NCBI GenBank assembly: GCA_009760855.2
Contig: WPIO01000007.1
Span: 2,324,501-2,388,500, forward strand
Length of the DNA stretch: 64,000 nucleotides
Direction of reading: 5' to 3'
From: Cristatella mucedo
Lineage: Eukaryota > Bryozoa > Phylactolaemata > Cristatellidae
Shown: positions 11,978 to 23,859 of the stretch, piece by piece
Position numbering within the stretch: the first letter of the stretch is position 1
Layout of the letters: each line of letters starts with the position of its first letter
Position numbers and translations under genes: made by a program
Notes under the pieces: model-generated
Database searches by the model: none
Told to the model about the DNA's origin: nothing
Seen by the model: only the letters and a program-made list of their open reading frames with translations

Positions 11978-12990
11978 GGATCCGTTCTCGGTCCTCCTCC
12001 ATTTATACTCAACCTCTGGGAAAAGCGATTGGGGCCCGGCGATGGGCTACCGTCAACGCTGATAACACTTAGCTGATAACACTATTTGTTGTTTAAACCG
12101 TCAGAATCTGCCGCAGCCTATGAAAAACTTAATGCTTGCCCTGCAGACATTCGATCTTGGGTGTCGGAGAATTTCCTTAAGCTGTACGAAGATAAAAACT
12201 GAACTACTACTCATAGGGCACCCCAGGCATTTGGCTGGACTAGAAGACGTCGCTCTTGTAATAGGTAATGCTGTTGTGCGACCGCCACCGTATTCTCGAA
12301 GTTTAGCTGTCATCCTTCATGACTGCCTACATGTTGCAAGTTTCACTAAGATGATTGCTCCCACAGCTAGACATTCGGCTACCAAAAACGCCATTGGGTC
12401 ACTGCAGCTGGTGATATGGCTGCAAGGCTATTTGACAAATCTTAAGGGGTTCAGCCATATGTCTCCATTGCTGAAGGAGTTTCGATTACTTCCGGTTGAT
12501 CAACGGATGCCGAGTAAAGCTCATAAGCTGACCCTCAAGGCCCGAAATGGCTTGGCTCATTCATCCCTAGCTGAACGGCTGCACCAATTTCAGCCTCCAC
12601 GTGTCCTTAGAGTTCTCTAGGTACATTAAATGAGCTGTTCCATTCCTACGCTTAAGACGGTTGGCGACAGAAGCTTTTGCTCTGCAAGTCCTAGACTGTA
12701 GAACTCACCTCCACAATTCTTACCGTATCTGCTCTCCTGCGGTGCATCCATTCCGTGGTCCTGAGCTGCTACTTCCACGATACTCACTACCTCAAATGTC
12801 CTCCTGACTCAGCAATGCTTCCCACTTTCTTTTCTTTCGCGAGATGAAGTCTGCTGGCTACCGAATGCTTACCGAAAGCCGCTTCAGCTGTGAGTCTTCT
12901 ATACACAACTCTCTTGCGTAACACCAACTTAATTTTTCTGGCTTTGTGAACACACAGATAGCGGTACATTACTGTACATTGCATCGCCTC
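11978..12990 (+). mobile_element. LINE A, 5'-truncated and degenerate
   Basis: Begins in the RT segment equivalent to [16 protein letters not shown] and continues through decayed [11 protein letters not shown] text. It then runs through the C-terminal region ([18 protein letters not shown]) and ends near 12975 in A-type 3' sequence. Several frameshifts and a gap mid-element. Confidence 0.75.
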
Positions 12991-13054
12991 AGGCAATCTT
13001 ACCTCCCTAAGAAAAGCGATTTTTCCATGACCATCCTGGGGTGGAGTTAGTGGG

Positions 13055-13800
13055 AATATAGGAGGGATAACTTATCTCTTTCTATGCACTTTATACAGTT
13101 CACAAGGACCCAGCAAAGCTGTGAGAAACATGTGCGTTTTTAGCTTCTCTTTACATGTTTAGCCGTGCTGGTTTGGCCCAGCGCTTAATGTGTTCGGCTC
13201 GGACTAAGGTCAAGGTGAATGTATTTGATGACCGAGCATATGTGAAAAATACAAGATGATTCAACAGCCACTTTTGTATAGCGACAGAAGAGCCTTTACG
13301 GCTATCGCCACCGCTTGCAGCAGCCATAAGGGATCGCCTGCCGCAGGATTCGAGCCCACGACCTCACGGCCGAGGTCGCGAGGTCGTGAAAAGCAACCGC
13401 CTTACCTAGTGTGTCATCCCGGCTCGCATGAATGAAGACTAACTTATCTTATTGCGCTACACAAATAAATATATTTTTTGTCAGATGATGTCGTGACGTC
13501 AGCGGGGAGTGAGTTCCAGGCTCTGTAAGCATACGAAATAATGCAGGGTCTTCAAAGGATGTAAGATTGGTTAAAGTCAATACAAAGCGACTTGAGTCAG
13601 AAGAATGGGTGGTACGATGCCTAGCCTGATTGGGAAGTAGTTCGCATAGCTAGGGGGGCTTTAAGTACTAAGGTACCTAAAATTGAGTTGGAAAGCTTAA
13701 CGTCTATAAGCTGTTTGATGGGGGAGCCAGTTTAGATCGGTATCTAGTTGTTTAATGCCGCAATTGCAACGTTCAAGACAGACAAGCCTAGCTACTGAGC
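13055..13800 (-). mobile_element. LINE B-like remnants interrupted by a SINE
   Basis: 13055-13150 and 13435-13800 carry degraded minus-strand B text, including a match to 'gggagtgagttccaggct' and 'ggtacgatgcctagcctg'. They flank the SINE at 13256-13432. No coding capacity remains. Confidence 0.5.
13256..13432 (-). mobile_element. tRNA-derived SINE (group 1)
   Basis: Reverse-strand copy of the 9477 element: TTTTGTATAGCGACAGAAGA tail side first, then the GCTTGCAG body, then the B-box complement near 13345-13355 and the A-box complement CTTACCTAGTGTG near 13402-13414. Confidence 0.8.
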
Positions 13801-13892
13801 TGCGGATCTACTACAAGTACGTTATTGAAGGCAAACCAACCGCACGAAGTTCCAATGAGAGAGGATACCGAAGTAATAAATAATAATAATAA

Positions 13893-14058
13893 ATCCTTGC
13901 TGATTAAGCAGCCTCTTTTTGTATAGCGACAGAAGAGCCTTTACGGCTATCACCACCGCTTGCAGTGGCGACATAGAATCGCCCACCGCAGGAATCGAAC
14001 CCACGACCGAGGTCGTGAAAGCAACAGCTTTACCTAGTGTGCCATCACGACTCAGGAC
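13893..14058 (-). mobile_element. tRNA-derived SINE (group 1)
   Basis: Reverse-strand copy closely matching the SINEs at 9477 and 20625. The B-box complement GGAATCGAACCC lies near 13991-14002 and TTTACCTAGTGTGCCATCAC near 14030. The tail side abuts an AATAAT run at about 13876. Confidence 0.85.
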
Positions 14059-14136
14059 AGAAGCAAGACGAACCGGGTAAACGCAGCTTAGCACACCTTT
14101 ATACAAGATGTAAAGCGCCTAGAATGAGAGTGTGAT

Positions 14137-14190
14137 ACTTGATAAATCACCCTCCGAGAACTAGAGTTCTCGGAGGGTGATTTATCAAGT
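14137..14190. repeat. Perfect 26-bp inverted repeat (hairpin) of LINE B tails
   Basis: Arm 14137-14162 and arm 14165-14190 are exact reverse complements with a 2-base spacer. Each arm is a LINE B 3' terminal segment (ACTTGATAAATCACCCTCCG), and a TATTATTATT run follows at 14191. It is two B ends fused tail to tail. It lies about 350 bp upstream of the CHCHD4 start codon. Confidence 0.95.
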
Positions 14191-14542
14191 GCATTATTAT
14201 TATTATTATTGTTAAGATGAGGCGTCACTTGCCACCTCCGGAGTCCCTTATGGGCCTGAAACGCCGCCGCCACTGAAGGCGCAGTCTCACCTCTCTTCAT
14301 CAATTTACAAAGAATCTCTACGGCAGCAGCAGCACACAGTATGTCGGTATTTTGTATAAACTCATTTTTTCAATCCAGCCAAACGCCGGAATTCCCCTTC
14401 GCTGTTGTGGCCGCACACTAGACCCCTCAACCGGAAGGGGTGAGTCCACCTTGAGTAACAACGTGCGCCAGTTCTGGCCCATTCCGGTCCGGGGCTGGTC
14501 GTGAGCTGCCATTCTAAGATCTCCAATCCCTGTCGCGAAAAA

Positions 14543-17500
14543 ATGTCACATTGTGAGGATAAAGGTAAGCTTGCTTGTGAAAAAAATCTCGAACTTCCAG
14601 TTTCGTTTGGCGGGCGCACGCCTCGTAGTCTGTCGCAGCCGCGGCCGCCGGGCTGTTGCTCTCAGTTACCGCCGCATCGCGTGGGAGCGGTACTGAGTCT
14701 GCGCCGTTCGGCACTTATAGGGGACGATATGCATAACAGTTTTTCCCCACACCCAGTTTTATCGAAAGCTTGTGGAATCATGCTGCTATTATGTGCGAAT
14801 GCGCTATTGGCGTTGCCAAGAGCTTGCCCGCGCTGTTTTGTGGTTGTGCGCGTGCGTCCTTACCGCGGGCTGCCCGGTAGCTAGCGGCCGCTCAACGCCG
14901 CCGGGAGACAGCTAGCCGCAACATCGCTGCAAATTTTGGTTTTTCTGGACGGAAGGAAATCGGGACGGATTTTTGAACGGCTTCCAAGCCGGGAAGCTTC
15001 CAAACGGGCAAGCGAGCGAGCGAGCGATACTATACACGTATGCACTAAACGTGTAGCTCAGTGAGACGCGAGTGAGTCGTCTACAGTGCACTTACTGACT
15101 TATAAATGCGTGGAATAGCTGTGGACTGTCGATCGCGTGAATTAGTGAAGGAATAATGGTTTGAGATTAAAGTTTACTAATGTGCTGCAAACACTTACTT
15201 CCACTCTTGTAACGTTGCATGGGAAGGAGCATTATGTGATGGTACCTTATGATTAGAAAAGCCACCATTTGCTCTGTTCAGTGATGTTGAGAGGCTCTCT
15301 GAAATTGGCCGTGTTCGATGCCGTAGTTGCATATGGGTGTGCATGCCCTCTCGATGAAAGAAATCGAGTTTAAATCGAATGAGGTTGTACGTAAGCACAG
15401 AGTTTGAGGCATGTTTATTGTTTGAGGCTACTTAGATCTCTTCCTTAACAACTATCGTAATGATTACACAAGTGTTTTTTAATATCGCCTTGAGAAAACC
15501 TAGTTTCTTTCTAAGCACTTGCCACTTTCGCTGGTAAGAAAGCATATCAGCTGGCTGGTGATAAAATATTATTCATTTGTATAGCGCCCCAAGAGAACTT
15601 AATCTCTATTCAGGCGCTTCACATATGCCTCGGGGCTCGAGCCCACGACCTCAGTCAGATCTTGGTCAGAGAGAGCACCTTAACCGCTGGACCAAACCAG
15701 CTCGATAATAACTTGCAAACATGCAGCACTCATAAGCACACGAAGGGCGATTCACATAGGCGAAGCAAATGGTGTGAAGAGCAGGTGGATGGTTAGCGTT
15801 CGTCGAATGTTTCGATTCGAAATCCATGCCTGCTTATATAAGGATACCACAGCTAAGCAGCTGGTCGATGCATTTTTTACCTCCCATCTCGACTTTGGCA
15901 AGTCACTGCTCGCCAGTCTTTTGGCTTGTGCAATAAGGTGAGGCTTGTCTGTCGACAACTCGCAGTTTCTACGTTATGCCACTTCTCACCATATCTGCTC
16001 TGGCTCCCATCAAGCTGTATCAATTTAAGGATTTGATCAGTCACTTATAGGTCCCTTTATTCTCTTGTTCCAGAATACCTATCCCAACTACTTCCTAGTC
16101 AGGTGTACCAGCTGCTCTTCTGACTCAAGTAGCTGTGTCTCTAGCCAGCTTCAAATCCTTTAGAGACCGTGCCTGTTCATATGCTCACCAAGCCTGAAAC
16201 TCTCTCTCGACTGACATCCTTAGGCTAGATGGCTATTTAAAAAAAGAAGCTAAAACGCTCGGCGGGTGCTAGGTCCGTGTGAATTGTCCTTTGTGTACGT
16301 GCTGATGCTGCATTTTATTGCTAATCGATTGATATGCTTCCTTTGTAGCACATGTCAAGTGCCTATAACGAGATTTAGTACTCTTTTGGTGCTTTATAAA
16401 TTTTTTATCATAACTAACCTTGCTTGTCATTAACCCTTGGTTGTTGCTTCTTCTACTGCAGCAAGTCTAATGCACCCGGATGGAGATTTGGTTCTCTTAA
16501 GGTTCTATGCAAGACATTATTTCCAGCTCTTGCTTCTTAATAGCACATTATGTGACGCCTAGCTGACTGCATGCCACACACTGCCACTTGCCTGGCCTGT
16601 GTGCATGTATGAGGATGTTGACCTCAAGGGCACGTTGCTCTTTGTCTTGACGACTCAGCTTGGCAGATGATGGCTTCCTTAGCCCGAATGAGCGATCGTT
16701 GCTCTTGCTGGTCAATTCAACTCCCAGAGAATGCTTCGCATTCTGCCTGCCTATTAGATTAGTTCAGAGGAGGAGCAGAGCCGTTTGGCTGCTTGGCCCT
16801 TCTCAAGTCAGCTCAGGCCGGCTGTGTGCCGTATCGTGCGTGCGTGCATATCACAACGGACGCCCTTTTTCTTTACTGCTGCTGCTCTCAGCCGTGTCTC
16901 AGCTTGCGTCGCGATTTTGCACATGATCAAGAGATGTGTGTGCGTGTGACACGCCTAGGTAAGGACAAGGTTATTTTCCTGACCAAAGAGGACCTGGAGC
17001 AGCCAAGCAAAGCCCTGATTCACGAGTTTAAGGAGGACGACGAAGAACCAGGTGAGACTGAGAGCGTGTGCACTCTGGTCAGTGATTGCTTGCTCTTTCA
17101 TGCATCTCAGAGCTGCAGAGGTGTCCGGCTGCTTGGTGAAGGTGAAGATGGTTGCATGCTGTACACAGCCTTATGTCCGCTGCCTTTATCGCTGGCTAGT
17201 TTCTGTGACAAGATTCTGGTTGACTTGTCTGTGCAAAGTAAAGTTACGGTCAGCTAATTCAACAGCCTTATTTACATAGTGGCAGAAGAGTCTTAGGTGG
17301 TGTCACTCTCTTGCAGTGGGCAATAAAGGATTGCGTGCTGCAGGACTCAAACCCGCGACCTGGGTCGTAAAGTGCAAGGACGTTAACCCTAGGCTAAGAC
17401 CTGAGAGCCCTAAGTAAAGTTCGGCTGATTAAACAGCCTCATTTATATAGCAGTAGTAGAGCCTCAGCATCTGGCCTACCCCCACTTGCCGAAAGCAATA

Positions 17501-20500
17501 AAGGATTGCTTGTGGCAGGGCTAGAAGCAACGACCTGTCTGCCACTTAGTTGTAGTATAAGAAGATTGCCTGCCTTTAAGGCTGTTTGCTTGGGTTATAC
17601 TCCCTGGCTGTTGTGCAGTTTGCCCAAATTCTAACCGCTGAAACGATGGTAATAATAATAATTAATACCTTTGTATAGTGTCCTCGGAGAACTTAATCTC
17701 TCTCTAGGCACTTTAGATATTGTAAAGGAAGCGTGATTGGATGATTTCGTGGTAGCATGCTCAGTGTCAACAAGCATTGCACGGTTAGTACATTCACAGG
17801 GCCAGTATGTAAATATGCTTAGTGGCAGCATGCACAGTGTCAGCACGCATAAGCACACATAGGACGGAATCACACGGAACCACTAAATGCTGTAATAAAT
17901 ATTGCGTTTTTAGCTTCATTTTAAACGTCAAGCCAGGGGATGTCGTTACCTCAGTCGTAAGTGGGTTCCAGGCTTTGGGAACATATGAACTCAAGGCACG
18001 GTCTCATAAGGATTTTAGGTTCGTACGAAGTATAGCTAAACGATTTGATTCAGAAAAGTGGGTGGTACGATGCCTAGCCTGGTGCAGAAGTGGTTATGAT
18101 AGGTAGGCTAAAGCCAAGGAATGAAGGAATCTATAAGTGAGTGACAGAACCTTGAAGTTGATGTCTGTTTGACTGGGTTCAGGTCGGCGAGAAGTGGTGT
18201 GATGTGGCAACTACTCCACTCACGACAGAAAAGCCTGATAATAATAATAATAATAATAATTTGTATAGCACCATCAGAGAACTGAATCTTTTTAAGCACT
18301 TTACATATGCTATAAAGAAAGCATGACCAAATGATTAGTGGTAACATTCTAAATGTCATCAAGCATGACATTGTAAGATGCTACATGCACAGGGTGAACT
18401 AGCTTCAGTTTGGCACCAACTATAAGCTCCTGGGTGCACAGGCCGGGAGACCAGCAAGCAGTAAGTTGCAGAAATCGAGACTGGATATTGCACATGCATG
18501 GACCAATTTGTATTTAGTATCTCTGTCGAAGCAAGCCTGAATTTTAGCAATTTTTATGTAGCTGAAAGTAGGCAGACATTACTGTGGAGCTAATGTGATC
18601 CTTTAGTTCGTCACTTTGGAAAAGGACGTTTAGATATCTTGCAGATGTAACATGCTAGCAGAGCCGACTTTGAGCGTCAAGCTTTCCAATTTCTAGTCAA
18701 TTTCTAATTTCTAGTTCAATTTCACTTGCTTTGCCCTTAACTATTAAGTTGGTTTTGTTGTCATTTAATTTGGGAAAGTTTGCCGTCATCCGTGTGCAGA
18801 TGTCAGCAATACATGCAGTAAGGGTGTGTAGAGAATTCGGCATGCTTGAGAGCTGGGATGAATCAAGCAAAGGTGCAACTGAGTGTCATCTGCATAAAAT
18901 TGAAAACCTAGATTGTGCTTGGCGATCACATCGGCAAGAGGGTGAGTATAAACCGTGAAAAGAATGGGACCAAGCACAGAGCCCTTAGGTGCACTGTACT
19001 CCAGTGATTCTTCGTATGCTGTTTGTCCATTAACATCAATGCTCTTTAATCTACTGAAATAGGACCTGAACTACTCTAGTGCTGTGCCAGTGATGCCCAG
19101 GCAAGATTAGAAGTGCTCAAGAAGGACTTGGTGATCGTAGTATCAATAGCTGCCGACAGATCGAGCAAAACAAGCATAGAACTATTTGTGCATTCCTTAG
19201 AAAGTCGTTACACACCCAAAGCAATGCTGACTCCATGGAGTGATTAGCTCTAAAACCAGTCTAATACATGTGAGTCTAGCTGTTCTGCCACAATTCGTTC
19301 CAGTGCCTTTGCTAAGAACGCTAGATGGGAGACTGGGCATAAGTTGCTCGAGTCCTTTTTGTCTAGTGTTGCCTTTAGTTACGGTCTGACTACAGCCTCT
19401 TTGAACAGTTCTGGGACATGACCTGAGGTTAATCACATATTTATGATGTTAGTTATGCAAGGTAGCAGCAGACCTATGCACGGTAGAAGCAGGATAGTGG
19501 GAATAGGGTCCAGAGGACTAATTTTCTTCTTTGAATGGGATATGAACTTCAGGATGAGGTCACTCGTGGCCTCCTTGATGGCATTGAAGTGCTACGAGGT
19601 GCGGATGGACAGGAGTTCACAGGGAGTGTGGTCACCCTAGGGATGGACTCCCTGATCTTGTCCATCTTTTTGACAAAGAAGCTAGAGAAGCGATCTGCTA
19701 GATCTTCACATGGATCACTAGATAAAGATCTAACCTGGGAGCAGTTAAGCAGATGGTTGATTCTCGACATAAGCATTTTTGGATTGTGCATCTGTGATTC
19801 AACAATGTTTTCTTTTTATAGAAGCTAGACTTGGCCTTTGCTAGTATCGATTGGTACGATCTACAGTAGTCCTCGTATGTCTGTCGTTGGACAGTCAGTC
19901 CTGATCTTTTGTATGCTTTTTCAGGCGTGCACTTAATATCCCTAGCTAGTTTAATGTCTGCAGTAAACCATAACTAGGCGAGGGCTCGCAGTGCACTCAG
20001 TCAAAGATCAAACTCGCCGAGCATGTCAGCGAGTGTCGTGTTGTAGCAATCTACCAGGATGACAGGTCGGAAGGGGGATTGAGCAGCAGAGGGTAAGCAG
20101 ATATTATCACACGGACAGCATCGATATCACGAGTCTTGAGGTTTCGCCATTCACAGATGATTTTAGATGACGAGGAGGGCACATACTGTAGACTGAATGA
20201 GATCTGCATGTGATCAGATAAGCAGAATTTGGTAATAATTGGTGATACTGTGCAATTGTAGAAGAACATTTGGTCGAGTGTGTGACCCTTGATATGAGTA
20301 GGGCTATGAACATAAGCCACAAGAGACAATGAGTCAGTCATTGCACGAAATTCTGTGCTGAAGGCATAAGATATTTATATATTTACTAATATAAGTCGCA
20401 CTTTTTCCGATTTTTTTAAGTAATCAATCTGCTACTTATACACTGCAAGTCAAATAATGACAAAATTAAAAAAGACCCCTTGCCTACCTATCTAGACTGC

Positions 20501-21954
20501 TCAATTTGCTCGTATGGAATTAGCTAGTTTTTATTATACTCTACTTTAGCTGACCACAAACCCTTAAATTGCACATTTGAAATATGCTGCATACAACTGA
20601 AGATGTTGCAATCCTACCTGATTATAAACCTCGTTTTGTATAGCGACAGAAGAGCCTTTACGGCTATCACCAGCGCTTGCAGTGGCGATAAAGTATCGCC
20701 CACCGCAGGAATCGAACCCACGACCTCGGGATCAAGGTCGTGAAAGCAAACGCCTTACCTAGTGTGCCATCACGGCTCACCAATCTACGAGGAAGTGACG
20801 ATTCAGACATTGACAATGCTGTAGAAGACTACCAAAATGTTAGTAATGATAGTGATGAGTTTCTTGCTGATTAAAACAAATTTATATTAATATAAAATGA
20901 GCTACATATTCAGTAAAATATTTCAATAAATTAAAAATTCCATAAATTTAGGTTGCGACTTTATTTGGGTGTGATTTAGAAATACGGTAAGTTATCAAAC
21001 TGAATGTTGAAATCACCCAGCGAAAGGCATCGATTTCTTGCACACAGAATCGAAATGAGATCAGAGAAATGTGACATAAATAAAAACTTGGTACCTGGGG
21101 GGGGGGGGCGATAGACTATTGCCACCATGAGTAGCTTGTTGTCGGTTGCTCAAAATAATAGATTCTAAAGACTGCTTGGAGGGGACTGCAAACGGCTTGA
21201 AATTGAAGGACGAGCAGGTAATGACGGCGACTCAACCTCCAGTTTTGATTGATCTAGGGGTATGAAAGGAGAAGCCTGTCGGTGTCGCGTCGTAAATGGT
21301 CGGGCAGTTGACCAATTTTAGCCAGGTTTCAGTCAAGGCGAGCAAGTAGACCTTTTTCAGAAATAAGGATGCTTATTACTTGGGGTTTATTGCATTGAAC
21401 GAGGATGCATTCAATAATACAGATTGCATAATGTTAAAGACATTATACAGAGTGCGTGTAATGTTCAAGACATTATATAGTGTGTAATGTTAAGGTGCAC
21501 CTGATCTTTGCACCCTGATTTTATTGCTGGTGGCTATGTGACATAACAATGTTACACGTTTGCCATATGAAAAGAAAAAAGAAAATGCTGAGTTTACCAC
21601 AGTGTAAAGGCGCTCCACTTTGGCCCATGATGGTAGATTCACGTTTCTATTTTTTCTATTGTAGGCCTCATACTACCAAGTGGAGATATCAATTGGAGCT
21701 GCCCATGTTTGGGTGGCATGGCAAGTGGGCCGTGTGGTCTCGAATTCCGCGAAGCATTCTCATGCTTTCATTATAGTAAAGCTGAAATGAAAGGATCCGA
21801 CTGTATTGACTCATTCCGGAATATGCAAGAATGCATGGCAAAATACCCGGATCTTTATCCAGATAAGGATGACAAGCCAGATGAAGACGATGGTCACGAG
21901 CCCAGCACAACTGCTGCTGCTATCCCAAAGGAAAAGCCAGCAGGCAAGAGCTAA
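14543..21954 (+). CDS. CHCHD4: CHCHD4/MIA40, mitochondrial intermembrane-space oxidoreductase
   Basis: Three exons, all with GT-AG borders: 14543-14564, 16959-17051 and 21665-21954 (TAA 21952-21954). Both junctions are phase 1 and split Gly codons; total 134 residues. MIA40 introduces disulfides into small Cys proteins imported into the intermembrane space. Seen: N-terminus MSHCEDKG (vertebrate form MSYCRQEG), [20 protein letters not shown] in exon 2, and in exon 3 the redox CPC motif in [13 protein letters not shown]. Two CX9C pairs follow ([11 protein letters not shown] and [11 protein letters not shown]), then an acidic tail after [11 protein letters not shown]. Length is close to the human protein (142). 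Intron 2 (4.6 kb) holds a LINE B with nested insertions. AATAAA is at 22216. The first exon is only 22 coding bases and rests on its sequence match and phase. Confidence 0.95.
15560..15706 (-). mobile_element. tRNA-derived SINE (group 2) with LINE-like tail
   Basis: In reverse: tail with GTATAGCGCCCCAAGAGAAC and AATCTCTATTCAGGCGCTTC, then B-box complement GGGGCTCGAGCCC, then the A-box side CACCTTAACCGCTGGACCAA. The same structure is at 23130-23270. It lies in CHCHD4 intron 1. Confidence 0.75.
15707..16240 (+). mobile_element. Degraded LINE B-like remnant
   Basis: 15835-16220 carries plus-strand text resembling the B RT C-terminal region ('cttgtgcaataagg', 'ggtccctttattctctt'). 15707-15830 looks like minus-strand B tail sequence. 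The opposite orientations suggest a rearranged or inverted insertion. No ORF survives. Confidence 0.5.
17250..17560 (-). mobile_element. Two adjacent tRNA-like SINEs (related to group 1)
   Basis: Two similar units, about 17250-17397 and 17405-17545. Each has a 'cagcct.atttatatag' tail side, a body with 'agcaataaaggattgc', and a degraded B-box complement. They lie in tandem in CHCHD4 intron 2. Confidence 0.6.
18238..18385 (-). mobile_element. LINE B tail insertion inside LINE B
   Basis: (ATA)n followed by a diverged B terminus ('tttgtatagcaccatcagag', 'gcactttacatatgctat'). It interrupts the RT C-terminal region of the larger B copy. Confidence 0.6.
20368..20990 (+). mobile_element. DNA transposon remnant with transposase C-terminal tail
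   Basis: This block interrupts LINE B endonuclease text. Its ends are related in inverted orientation: AATATAAGTCGCACTTTTT on the left, and on the right the complement of CCGTATTTCTAAATCAC...AAATAAAGTCGCAACC. At 20783-20872 the plus strand encodes an acidic tail ending DSDEFLAD then TAA, as in several DDE transposases. I suspect a pogo/Tigger-like element, but family assignment is weak. Most of the transposase is missing, and a SINE sits inside. Confidence 0.55.
20625..20780 (-). mobile_element. tRNA-derived SINE (group 1) inside DNA transposon
   Basis: TTTTGTATAGCGACAGAAGA, then the CTTGCAGTGGCGATAAAG body, B-box complement GGAATCGAACCC and CTTACCTAGTGTGCCATCAC. Close match to the copies at 9477 (reverse) and 13893. 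Confidence 0.85.
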
Positions 21955-22215
21955 TAGTCGTCTACGTACATAGGCATTCTGTCATATTTCTGATAGGTAA
22001 TTGTTAGGTGTAGTAATTTCACGAATTTTTGGTGGCCGTGCAGCTGGTGACAGGCAGCAGAGGGCCGTTGTGAGAAGCAGAAACGACAAATCGGCGGCTA
22101 TATCGTTGATTGGCATAGTTTCTCCTACAAGCAGCACAGTGCAGTGGACGCATTGCATCGTGGTTGTTAATCGATGCAAGTGCACATAATAAGAACGGTA
22201 TGAATTCAATTCTTT

Positions 22216-22221
22216 AATAAA
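22216..22221 (+). terminator. CHCHD4 polyadenylation signal AATAAA
   Basis: Canonical AATAAA 262 bases after the CHCHD4 stop codon, in an AT-rich context. Known signal type; use not tested. Confidence 0.65.
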
Positions 22222-22224
22222 GTG

Positions 22225-22438
22225 TCACAAAATAAGCTGCATGCTACGCCTCTAGTATGTCCATCCTAGCTTGTAGTCTTCAAAATCTATTCACACTAGT
22301 GCATCTAATAAGCACACGTATCTCCAGCAACCCAGTCTGCTACACTACCGGACTGCCCATAAATAATATGCATTCTCGGTTTTTTTTGCCAGTACATAAT
22401 TCTATGGCACTGTAGCTGCCAAGATTGAAGGCCCTCGT

Positions 22439-22482
<44 letters not shown>

Positions 22483-22500
22483 TATATATATATATATAAG

Positions 22501-22531
<31 letters not shown>

Positions 22532-23129
22532 ATATATATATATATATATATATCTTTCAGACACTCCACTGGATGCCACTGGTAGAGCCAAGTCAAGCAG
22601 CTGTCTGTAGAAGTTCCTTCGATCTCGCGAAATTGCTAAAACGCAATCCATCCAGAAACTTGGCAAGTGCCGAATGTGAACAAGCAGCATAGGATGCAAG
22701 TGCAATCAACCAACAGGCTTACAGCAGCATTAGCATTACTTTTTGGTGACTAACTTGAGTTGAGTGTAAATCTTGCAGCCACACAAATATGTGAGTAGAC
22801 GACGGTGGTCAAATATAGGGCTAGTGTTTCTAGCACTTGCTGATTCAGCAGCAAGAGCAAGCAAGCACTAGCCAAGCAAACGGCAGCAGGATACTGCTGC
22901 TTAATTCCTGCTGCCAGCCTTGTCACCATGCCAACATAAGGTAACACTGTTTTCATCCTCAACAAATGATGACAGCACCCAAATCACAGCCGGAACTACA
23001 TAGGCCTGCATTGCATGTCTACTATATTTTCTTTGACCGGGAGCCTTAGCACTGCATGCCCTGCTGTTGGCAATGCCTCAAGTCTGGTCAATTATCACAC
23101 ACAGCTCTAGCAAATGCATGATTAAATAT
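22225..23129. repeat. Intergenic with long (AT)n microsatellite at 22441-22553
   Basis: The AT dinucleotide block at 22441-22553 has short interruptions (CTTATA, ATAAGATA, TGATAT), so it can fold on itself. Tyr/Ile-rich ORFs across it are artefacts. No gene is seen between CHCHD4 and the next SINE. Confidence 0.9.
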
Positions 23130-23270
23130 GAATGATTCATTTGCATAGCACCCTAAGAGAACCTAATCTGTATTCAGGGGCTTCACATTTGCCACAGGGC
23201 TCGAGCCCACGACCTCGGCAAACCTCGGTCGGGCGAGCACCTTAACCACCAGGCCAAACCAGCTTGGCAG
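23130..23270 (-). mobile_element. tRNA-derived SINE (group 2)
   Basis: Same layout as 15560-15706: GCATAGCACCCTAAGAGAAC tail, then GGGCTCGAGCCCACGACCTC and CACCTTAACCACCAGGCCAA. Confidence 0.75.
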
Positions 23271-23272
23271 AA

Positions 23273-23333
23273 TTAGCTATCTCGATAAGGTGAACAATTA
23301 ACATAGCTATCTCGATAAGGTGAACAATTAACA
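23273..23333. repeat. ~30-bp direct duplication
   Basis: The text AGCTATCTCGATAAGGTGAA plus CAATTAACA occurs twice in immediate succession, almost identically. Confidence 0.9.
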
Positions 23334-23339
23334 AACATA

Positions 23340-23859
23340 TGGTGATATACCTTAACTATCAGAGTATGCCATTGTTAATATTTGATAACACTATATACGT
23401 AGATTTTACTTTATAGTGTTTCTAGATAGTAAAATTCCTCATGCCTCAGAAGTATAAAACTTACCATTACTCGTCATAAACTGCTTTTTGAGACGGACAT
23501 TATTAAATCTGAAATATATGTCTTTTCCAAAACATTACAAATATACATGTCATTGGTCTTAACTATAAAAATGCATATTTTGTAGAAAATGTGTTTTTGC
23601 ACATAATTAAGCTAATAAGTAATACTGTAGTCAAACTTATTGTCATAAAACCATAAAACGGTTCGGTATTTGACGTATTGTGGACTTAGTTGTGGATCCT
23701 TAAATGACCTTGCTGAAGCCTAGAATTGACAATTTGTCCTATAAATTAATATATAAAAATTAATAATACTTTCTTCATTGATACTTTCCAGTAAAACTAT
23801 TAGAATCATTACAGGATCCTTAAGCCCACCAGTTCAGTTTAGTTCCCCCTTGCCGAAGT
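23340..23859. other. AT-rich intergenic, no recognised gene
   Basis: Low-GC sequence without domains or repeat matches that I could recognise. Confidence 0.4.

Larger units (their letters stand above)
17644..21370 (-). mobile_element. LINE B, longest copy: endonuclease plus RT, with nested insertions
   Basis: Minus-strand order from the 3' end: tail 17644-17720; RT C-terminus to about 18235; a second B tail at 18238-18360; RT palm with [15 protein letters not shown] and [11 protein letters not shown] (18786-18977); RT N-terminal linker [20 protein letters not shown] (19549-19791). The endonuclease C-terminus, [12 protein letters not shown] and [11 protein letters not shown], is at 20051-20341. 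After a DNA-transposon insertion come more endonuclease motifs: YRPPPGTKF, SLGDFN and LTETWL (about 21000-21330). This gives AP-endonuclease then RT order, as in the L2/CR1 clade. Many stops and frameshifts; dead. Confidence 0.85.

Noticed and set aside
22340..22705. ORFs with long YIYIYI runs
   Set aside because: They are translations of the AT microsatellite.
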